13,604 bases of DNA from an uncultured Clostridia bacterium (GTDB taxonomy: Bacteria > Bacillota > Clostridia > TANB77 > CAG-508), in the NCBI GenBank assembly GCA_934183045.1, contig CAKPRW010000040.1, positions 1 to 13,604 on the forward strand, read 5' to 3'. Shown one piece after another: positions 7,922 through 13,604 of this stretch. The position numbers and the translations under genes were made by a program. Position 1 is the stretch's first letter; each line of letters opens with the position of its first letter. The notes beneath the pieces are model-generated. The model was not told the DNA's origin. It did not search any database and was given only the letters and a program-made list of their open reading frames with translations.

Positions 7922-8611
7922 ATGAAAAAAATTTTTAAAAAATTCTTAATATTAGCCTTAATTTTAATATTAATTATTGCTAGTTTCTTATTTTTAATTG
8001 GATTTTCTTACTATTCTAAGGCTTTAAAAGAGAAACCTTTAATATCAAGAGTAGATTCTATTACTCAAAAAGAAAACTATATGACCTTTGAAAAATTACC
8101 TTCAAATTATTTAAATGCTGTTATCGCTGTTGAAGATCATAGATATTATGAGCATGGTCCAATTGATTTTATTGCAATAGCAAGAGCTTTTTATACAAAT
8201 GTGCGTGATAATGAATTTGATGAAGGTGGAAGCACTATAACTCAACAGGTAGCAAAAAATGTTGTTTTTAACCAAGATAAAAACATTGTTAGAAAAATGG
8301 GAGAAATATTTGCTGCCTTCGATTTAGAAAAAAATTATAGCAAAAACGAAATTTTGGCATTGTATGTTAACACTGCTTATTTTGGCGATGGATATTATGG
8401 AATCTATGATGCAAGTATGGGTTATTATAAAAAAGATCCAAAAGATTTAACATTAGCAGAAGCCTCTATGCTAGCAGGTGTTCCTAATGCTCCTTCTGCT
8501 TATGCACCTACAGTTAATATAGAATTAGCAAAAAAAAGACAGAAACATGTTTTAAATAAAATGGTAGAATATGGCTATATTTCTGAAGATGAAGCTAATA
8601 ATTGTCAATAA
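7922..8611 (+). CDS. Stand-alone GT51 peptidoglycan glycosyltransferase (monofunctional)
   Basis: Membrane-anchored enzyme that polymerises lipid II into glycan strands on the outer face of the membrane. One N-terminal helix (about 7-28) is followed by the five GT51 motifs: VEDHRYYEH (70-78) with catalytic Glu71, GGSTITQQVAKN (102-113), RKMGE (124-128), NEILALYVNTAYFGDGYYG (142-160) with the second acidic residue Glu143, and LAEASMLAGVPNAPSAYAP (178-196). The protein ends at residue 229, just past the GT51 domain, with no transpeptidase domain, which matches MtgA-type enzymes. An AGAGGT site lies a few bases before the ATG. The gene is divergent from pyrB and 64 bp before the deacetylase, with no clear terminator between them, so the two may share a transcript. 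Confidence 0.95.
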   Translation: MKKIFKKFLILALILILIIASFLFLIGFSYYSKALKEKPLISRVDSITQKENYMTFEKLPSNYLNAVIAVEDHRYYEHGPIDFIAIARAFYTNVRDNEFDEGGSTITQQVAKNVVFNQDKNIVRKMGEIFAAFDLEKNYSKNEILALYVNTAYFGDGYYGIYDASMGYYKKDPKDLTLAEASMLAGVPNAPSAYAPTVNIELAKKRQKHVLNKMVEYGYISEDEANNCQ

Positions 8612-8675
8612 ATCAAGAGTAATTATATGTAATATTTTTTAATCACTACTACATACACTATTACTGGAGGAAATT

Positions 8676-9461
8676 ATGAAAATTTTAGTTTTGAGAAAAA
8701 AATATATAAGTTACTTTTTTATATTATCTTTAATCTTTATAGCTCTTATTTCTATACTTTATCATCCTTCTTCTTTTGCATTTGAATTAACAACTAACAG
8801 TAGTATAGACAACAGTTTAAAAGAAAAAATCTCATCACTTACAAGTAATGATGAAAAAATTGCATATTTAACCTTTGATGATGGTCCAACAATAAAATCT
8901 ACTCCTAAAATACTTGACATTTTAAAAAAAGAAAATATCAAAGCTACATTCTTCGTAATTGGCAAATACGTTAAACACCATCCTGATATTGTTAAAAGAG
9001 AATATGATGAAGGACATTATATTGCTAATCATGGTTATGACCATAGCAATAAAAAATTATATGAAAGTCCAGAAAGTTTTATAAATGAAATCAAAAGTAC
9101 AGACAAAGAAATTGGCGATGCAATAGGAATTCCAAATTATTGTTCCCACATATTCCGTTTTCCAAACGGATACATGTCACCTAACAACAAGGCAAAGAAA
9201 AAAGAAGCAGTCAAACTTCTTAGTGACATGAATTACACATATGTTGACTGGAATTGTTTAAACAACGACTCTATAATGAAATACACTCAAGCCCAACTAC
9301 TAAACAACCTAAAAAAATCATCCAAAAACAAAGGAACACTAATAATCCTAATGCATGACACCAAAGACGTAAGCGACACATCATCAGTTTTAGAAGCATC
9401 CATCTCCTACCTAAAATCCCAAGGCTACGAATTCCGCAACTTTTATGACCTAGCCAACTAA
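8676..9461 (+). CDS. Membrane-anchored polysaccharide deacetylase (NodB/CE4, PgdA-like)
   Basis: Extracellular metal-dependent deacetylase; peptidoglycan N-acetylglucosamine is the likely substrate given the neighbours, but this is inferred. A hydrophobic N-terminal helix (about 10-29) anchors or exports it; no lipobox is seen. The CE4 motifs are in order: TFDDGP (66-71) with base Asp68 and metal ligand Asp69, HGYDHSN (119-125) with metal ligands His119 and His123, RFPNGY (161-166) with Arg161, DWNCLNND (191-198), and ILMHDT (224-229) with His227. The active site looks complete. A GGAGG site precedes the ATG. Codon choice changes sharply along the gene: the first 60 codons favour third-position T over C about 28 to 6, while the last 62 (including the stop) favour C over T 25 to 5, and leucine moves from TTA to CTA. 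The amino acid sequence remains family-like throughout. Confidence 0.95.
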   Translation: MKILVLRKKYISYFFILSLIFIALISILYHPSSFAFELTTNSSIDNSLKEKISSLTSNDEKIAYLTFDDGPTIKSTPKILDILKKENIKATFFVIGKYVKHHPDIVKREYDEGHYIANHGYDHSNKKLYESPESFINEIKSTDKEIGDAIGIPNYCSHIFRFPNGYMSPNNKAKKKEAVKLLSDMNYTYVDWNCLNNDSIMKYTQAQLLNNLKKSSKNKGTLIILMHDTKDVSDTSSVLEASISYLKSQGYEFRNFYDLAN

Positions 9462-9462
9462 G

Positions 9463-9493
9463 TCCGATTATGGGGACGCGCCCCTCGGTCGGA
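9463..9493 (+). terminator. GC-rich hairpin directly after the deacetylase stop
   Basis: TCCGA (9463-9467) pairs with TCGGA (9489-9493), extended outward by a G-U and an A-U pair into the stop codon. Inside, GGGG (9472-9475) pairs with CCCC (9481-9484) around loop ACGCG. No real U-run follows (CATAAGATTTT), so termination would be weak or need another factor. The core is shared with the hairpin at 9570-9596. Confidence 0.5.
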
Positions 9494-9589
9494 TTCATAA
9501 GATTTTATCAAAATATAATCTATAAATACGACAACAAAGACAATATCAAAAATAAACAATTCAAAAAAACGATCAAGGGGCGCGTCCCC
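9472..9589. repeat. Inverted pair of a 14-nt GC-rich core (REP/REPIN-like candidate)
   Basis: GGGGACGCGCCCCT occurs at 9472-9485 on the plus strand and exactly again at 9589-9576 on the minus strand, 90 bp apart in a very AT-rich background. Each copy lies inside a hairpin, and each is read in the sense direction of the gene that ends beside it. The 90 bp between them are AT-rich with no convincing gene. No transposase is present. The layout resembles paired REP sequences or two terminators of related origin; I cannot tell which without genome-wide copy counts. Confidence 0.6.
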
Positions 9590-9596
9590 CTGATCG
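9563..9596 (-). terminator. Strong intrinsic terminator of the glucan synthase gene
   Basis: The minus-strand transcript forms CGATCAGGGGG (9596-9586), loop ACGCG, then CCCCTTGATCG (9580-9570): an 11-bp stem with one G-U pair, followed by seven U (9569-9563). It lies about 35 bp after the stop codon. A longer alternative stem, with 12 perfect pairs, joins 9607-9618 to 9568-9579. Confidence 0.85.
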
Positions 9597-9620
9597 CTCC
9601 TGATCGCCCTTGATCGTTCT
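9591..9620 (-). repeat. Three tandem 10-bp units making redundant terminator arms
   Basis: The plus strand reads TGATCG three times at an exact 10-bp period (9591, 9601, 9611), with four variable bases between (CTCC, CCCT, TTCT). In the minus transcript these are three successive CGATCA-type 5' arms. Each can start pairing with the single 3' arm at 9570-9580; the outermost pairs perfectly over 12 bp and the innermost forms the compact hairpin. Confidence 0.7.
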
Positions 9621-9630
9621 CTAGTTTGTT

Positions 9631-12600
9631 TTACATTGTTATTTCTATATTGTATATTTGATTTTTTCCATCTAGTTTTATTTTTTGATTTTGTTCTTCT
9701 TTTCCGTTTATGATTATTTTTTCTATACCTGTGTTTTTTCCATTTGGATTTTTTACTAGTATATTGTATATGCTTTCTTTCCATTTATATTGTATTTGAT
9801 ATTCTTTCCAATCTTTAGGAATGCATGGGTCTATTTTTATATATCCTTTTTCTATTTTTAATCCTAATATATTTTCTATTCCTACTTTGTAATACCAACT
9901 ACTTGATCCTGTATACCATGTCCAGCCTCCTCTTCCTGCTAAGTTCCCCACTCCATATATATCTGCTGGAATTACATATGGCTCTACTTTATATTTTTTG
10001 CTGGCTTCTTTTGTTCTACTATGCTCTATTGGATTTATCATTCTGTATAATTCGAGTGATTTGTCTCCAAAACCAAGTAAACTTTCTGCTAATATTACCC
10101 AAACTGCTGCATGTGTATATTGCCCACCATTTTCTCGTACTCCTGGCATATATGCTTTTATATATCCTGGTTCCAATTTACTTTTTTCAAATGGTGGATC
10201 TAATAATTTTATTATTCCATTTTCTTTATCTATTAAATGATTTTCTAAGCTTTCCATTGATATATATTTTTTGTCATTATCACCTGCATTTGAAATTATA
10301 CTCCAACTCTGTGCAATACTATCAATTCTACATTCTCCATTTTCCATACTTCCTAAAGTATCTCCATCATCTGTAAAAGCTCTTTTATACCATCTTCCAT
10401 CCCATCCTATTGTATTTAATCTTTTCTTCAAATCTATTTTTATTTGTTCATATTTTTGTGCTAATTCTATATTTTCATGTTCTTGCACTATCGGAATGAA
10501 TCTATCAAATATATGGTATAGGAAAAATCCCATCCATATACTTTCCCCTTTTCCTTTACTTCCAACATTACTTAATCCATCGTTCCAATCACCTGTGCCT
10601 ATTTTAGGCAAACCATTTTCTCCAAAATTTGATATAACCTTTTCTATTGCTTTTATACAATGCTTGTATATGCTTTCCTCTTCTTTAGTAAAGTCATATT
10701 TATCATATCTTTCTAATTCGTTTTCTTCTAGAATATTACCACTTACATATGATGTCTCAATATCTAATATACTTTTATCTCCTGTAAAATCTATATATTC
10801 CATAGTTAGATAAACCAACCATAATAAATCATCTGAAATTCTTGTTCTAATCCCTCTTCCTGTATCTGGATGCCACCAATGTTCTACATCTCCCTCTAAG
10901 AATTGATGTCTACTATGAATTATTATCTGATTTTTTAAAATTTCAGGATCTAGATATTTTAATCCAATTGTATCTTGTAATTGATCTCTAAAACCAAAGG
11001 CTCCTCCAGATTGATACAAACCGCTTCTTCCTAGCAATCTACTACAGATAGTCTGATATGGAATCCAACCATTTAACAAAATATTAATTGATTCCAATGG
11101 TGTGTAAACCTGTACTCTTCCAAGTAATTCCTTCCAAAAACTTTTGATTTTTTCCAATTCCTGTTTACAATTTAAAATTTTTTGATATTTATATGCTGTG
11201 TTTTTACAATCTATTACCTCTTCATTTGCACCTAAAATTATAGATATCTCTTTTTCTTGGAAATTTTCTAATTCTATTTCCACTTCATAAGCTATGCAGG
11301 CTTTCTTTCCTATAGAATTTTGATTATTTAAATTTATCTTTTTTAATCCACTAGGATTACTTATTCCTCCTAATCCTAAGAAAAAATTCTTGTCTCCTGT
11401 ATATGATTTAATATTCTCACTAGAAGATATATATATTTTTGTTTTATCAAAATCACTTTTATATAAATTTTTAGCCATAATCATATTATTATTTCTATCA
11501 AATTTGATATCAATATAACCATTAGTTTTAATTTCATCTTCTCCTATAACAGGTTTTATATAATAATATAATTTTAATTTTTTCTTACTAGGAGTAGTAT
11601 TTTTAAGTTTTAATATACTTATTTTACAACTATCTTCTTCTGGAACAAAAACATCTAATTCTTGATCTATTCCATCACTTTTATGATAGTATTTGACATA
11701 CCCAAATCCATATTTAACATTATAGTTTTTATTATCTGGTTTTGGATTCAAACCTAATGACCATGATTTCTCTGTTTCTATATCTTTTAAATATATTATT
11801 TCTGTTGGTATATCATAACTAGCATTATTTTCCCAACTTGTAACTCTATTTAATCTGCTATTTTTATACCAACTATATCCTCCCATATTTTCTGTTACAA
11901 TTGTTCCAAATTGTTTATTTGCCATAATATGGCTCCATACTGTTGGTAACCTGTTATCTTTATTCACTTTTATCAAATATTCTTTTCCATCTGCCGAAAA
12001 GCCACCATATTCATTGTAATATTTAAGGTTTTGTCCATCTCCTAATATATCTATATCATTATCGTCTTGTTTATCAATCACTTGTTTATCATTTTCTTCT
12101 ACTATATCTTTATAATTATCTAAATATTCTTCTTCAATTTCTTTAATATTATTTTTTATTCCACCCCTACTACTATCAATACAAATAGAAGATACAAGTT
12201 CTAATAATTTTAGATCTTCTTTATCTATTTCTTCTTTTGATAAAACAAAAATTCCACCTTTTACATTTTTTAAATATCCTACTTGTTTATTTAATATAGT
12301 ATCTTCTATTTCCTCTTTTACGTAATTTTCATAGCTATATTTTTCTTCATCAATAATTACTATTTCTGTCTGTATATTTTTGCTTCTAAAAAATTCATGT
12401 GCTTTTAAAACTTCGCTTATAACATATTTATCATTTGAATCTTTAATTTTTACTAATATAATTGGTAAATCTCCAGATATTCCATATTTCCATAAATCTT
12501 CTTGCTTATGAACTTTATTTGAAATATTTTTTAATAATCTAAATTTTATAGGGTTATCAAAAATAATGTATGATAACATTCTCTGATAAATCTCTATATC

Positions 12601-13604
12601 CGTCCCTTTTATTCCCAAATATCTACTCTCTGCTTCTACTCTTGCTTTGGAAACTTCAAATTCTGTTTTTACATTTTCTGATAATTTATATTTTTGTAAA
12701 TTTTCTTTTACTTCTTCCTCTTTATTTCCTACTGATATTATTAAATCTATATTAACCTCTTCTTGAGGTTTAACTTTTATTGTTCTTCTTAATGCCACAA
12801 TAGGTTCGGTTACCAGCCCAATAGTTTTAGAAAGAGGAATTGAGTTTTCTACCATTTTTGGTATTCCTAAGTTTCCCCTTCCTATAAACTTTTCTTCGTT
12901 AATTTCATACTCAAAATCCCCAACTGTCTCACTATTTGTGGATAAAGTTGTTGCTAAATAGATCTCTTCTTGGTTTATTTCTCTTTTTTTCCTTTTGACT
13001 ATCAAACTATTTGTTTGTTCATCATATTTAGTAATCAAAAATAAATTGTTAAATGCTGGATGTGAATAATCTTGTTCTTTTCTTGATAAAACCGGTTCAA
13101 AATATGAAGTTAATTCTATTATTTCTTCTTCATTTCCATTATTTTTCAAACTCACTCTTCTTAATTCTACCGGTTCTTTTGAACTTACTACTACACTTAT
13201 TTTTGATTTTATATTTCCATTTATTATTTCTTGTTCTACTTTATCAGGCATAAAACTTATTTGATATTTCTCTTTATTGTCATTATGACTATAATTAGAA
13301 CTCCATATACTTTTGTTTTTTATATTTTTAAATGTAAAAAATATTCCTTGTGCATAATCATCTGTTGCTTTGAATCTATTTACATATATATCATTATATT
13401 TACTGATCCCTTGTCCTTTTTGATTCATAGCTACTGTATAATTTTCATTCGAAATAACATTTCCTAGAATTATTTTTTCATTTATCTTATTATAGGTGTT
13501 TTGTATATAATCTTCATAATCTTTATATTTCAATTTTTCCACCTTCTCTTTTTTATCCTTTGTCGTTATAAAAGTTTCTGGAATTGTTTCTTGTAACAAT
13601 ACAC
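9631..13604 (-). CDS. Cyclic beta-1,2-glucan synthase-like protein, GH94 region (5' end beyond window)
   Basis: C-terminal part of a very large NdvB/Cgs-like protein. In characterised members an N-terminal GT84 membrane domain builds a beta-1,2-glucan and the GH94 (GT36) module trims it by phosphorolysis. The frame is open to the right edge; a TTG at 13599 is internal, not a start, because residues VLQETIPETF match the family's conserved pre-GH94 linker. Positions below count from 13599. A first beta-sandwich unit occupies about 15-330, a middle segment with GISGDLPI (372-379) follows, then an acidic linker and a second sandwich starting near YGGFSADG (about 530). The helical barrel has RSGLYQSGGAFGFRDQLQD (about 855-873), GTGDWNDG with putative general acid Asp1007, GGQYTHAAVW (about 1158) and RGGWTWYTGSSSWYYKVG (about 1217-1235). 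The end is complete, with TAA at 9631-9633. The missing half should hold the transferase domain; if it does not, this is a GH94 phosphorylase-like protein. Confidence 0.92.
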   Translation of the reverse strand, partial: VLLQETIPETFITTKDKKEKVEKLKYKDYEDYIQNTYNKINEKIILGNVISNENYTVAMNQKGQGISKYNDIYVNRFKATDDYAQGIFFTFKNIKNKSIWSSNYSHNDNKEKYQISFMPDKVEQEIINGNIKSKISVVVSSKEPVELRRVSLKNNGNEEEIIELTSYFEPVLSRKEQDYSHPAFNNLFLITKYDEQTNSLIVKRKKREINQEEIYLATTLSTNSETVGDFEYEINEEKFIGRGNLGIPKMVENSIPLSKTIGLVTEPIVALRRTIKVKPQEEVNIDLIISVGNKEEEVKENLQKYKLSENVKTEFEVSKARVEAESRYLGIKGTDIEIYQRMLSYIIFDNPIKFRLLKNISNKVHKQEDLWKYGISGDLPIILVKIKDSNDKYVISEVLKAHEFFRSKNIQTEIVIIDEEKYSYENYVKEEIEDTILNKQVGYLKNVKGGIFVLSKEEIDKEDLKLLELVSSICIDSSRGGIKNNIKEIEEEYLDNYKDIVEENDKQVIDKQDDNDIDILGDGQNLKYYNEYGGFSADGKEYLIKVNKDNRLPTVWSHIMANKQFGTIVTENMGGYSWYKNSRLNRVTSWENNASYDIPTEIIYLKDIETEKSWSLGLNPKPDNKNYNVKYGFGYVKYYHKSDGIDQELDVFVPEEDSCKISILKLKNTTPSKKKLKLYYYIKPVIGEDEIKTNGYIDIKFDRNNNMIMAKNLYKSDFDKTKIYISSSENIKSYTGDKNFFLGLGGISNPSGLKKINLNNQNSIGKKACIAYEVEIELENFQEKEISIILGANEEVIDCKNTAYKYQKILNCKQELEKIKSFWKELLGRVQVYTPLESINILLNGWIPYQTICSRLLGRSGLYQSGGAFGFRDQLQDTIGLKYLDPEILKNQIIIHSRHQFLEGDVEHWWHPDTGRGIRTRISDDLLWLVYLTMEYIDFTGDKSILDIETSYVSGNILEENELERYDKYDFTKEEESIYKHCIKAIEKVISNFGENGLPKIGTGDWNDGLSNVGSKGKGESIWMGFFLYHIFDRFIPIVQEHENIELAQKYEQIKIDLKKRLNTIGWDGRWYKRAFTDDGDTLGSMENGECRIDSIAQSWSIISNAGDNDKKYISMESLENHLIDKENGIIKLLDPPFEKSKLEPGYIKAYMPGVRENGGQYTHAAVWVILAESLLGFGDKSLELYRMINPIEHSRTKEASKKYKVEPYVIPADIYGVGNLAGRGGWTWYTGSSSWYYKVGIENILGLKIEKGYIKIDPCIPKDWKEYQIQYKWKESIYNILVKNPNGKNTGIEKIIINGKEEQNQKIKLDGKNQIYNIEITM

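Noticed and set aside
8590..8675. GT51 gene as a truncated bifunctional penicillin-binding protein
   Set aside because: The protein ends cleanly after the GT51 domain, and the 64 bp before the next gene contain no transpeptidase-like coding in any frame.
9472..9589. CRISPR array or transposon ends
   Set aside because: There are only two copies of the core, inverted, with no regular spacers, no target-site duplication that I can see, and no transposase or cas gene.
9458..9784. Minus-strand 108-codon frame with a hydrophobic stretch resembling a membrane helix
   Set aside because: It overlaps the glucan synthase end in another frame, runs through the terminator hairpins, lacks a convincing ribosome site, and its hydrophobic run is explained by the T-rich complement of the A/C-rich strand.
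13597..13599. TTG as the start of the glucan synthase gene
   Set aside because: The frame stays open to the window edge and the residues before and after match an internal conserved linker of the family.

Overview
This window is strongly AT-rich and carries ordinary Bacillota-type genes with clear AGGAGG-like ribosome binding sites. The MurE has the DNPR signature of meso-diaminopimelate enzymes, a separate pyrI follows pyrB, and the sensor kinase looks like WalK. My inference is an uncultured or little-studied member of the Clostridia; no gene here fixes the genus. The window is mostly core envelope and pyrimidine metabolism. I see no CRISPR array, tRNA, rRNA, transposase or phage gene.

Layout. 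From 1 to 6197, all on the minus strand, runs a compact peptidoglycan operon read as murE - mraY - ftsW - murG - sensor histidine kinase. Gaps are about 10-25 bp, and one good promoter lies upstream (6264-6292). The kinase runs off the left edge. The ftsW gene carries a one-base insertion at 2623 that breaks its last conserved motif. Next upstream, also on the minus strand, is the pyrBI operon for aspartate carbamoyltransferase (6383-7716). It has its own promoter (7773-7800) and a terminator (6303-6336) just before the mur promoter.

Reading rightward from 7922 on the plus strand are a stand-alone GT51 peptidoglycan glycosyltransferase and a membrane-anchored NodB-type polysaccharide deacetylase. 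From the right edge down to 9631, on the minus strand, is the last 1,323 or so residues of a very large cyclic beta-1,2-glucan synthase-like protein with a GH94 (GT36) phosphorylase module. The deacetylase and the glucan synthase converge on a 169-bp gap. It holds two GC-rich hairpins that share an identical 14-nt core in inverted orientation, and the 5' arm of one hairpin is triplicated with a 10-bp period.

How the genes fit together. MurE adds meso-DAP to the UDP-MurNAc peptide, MraY makes lipid I, MurG makes lipid II, FtsW and the GT51 enzyme polymerise lipid II into glycan, and the deacetylase probably modifies finished glycan. The kinase, last in the mur operon, may link lipid II supply to envelope sensing. 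The glucan synthase would add a periplasmic or cell-surface glucan. No new system stands out. The points most worth checking are the ftsW frameshift, the shared-core convergent hairpins, and a sharp codon-use switch inside the deacetylase gene.
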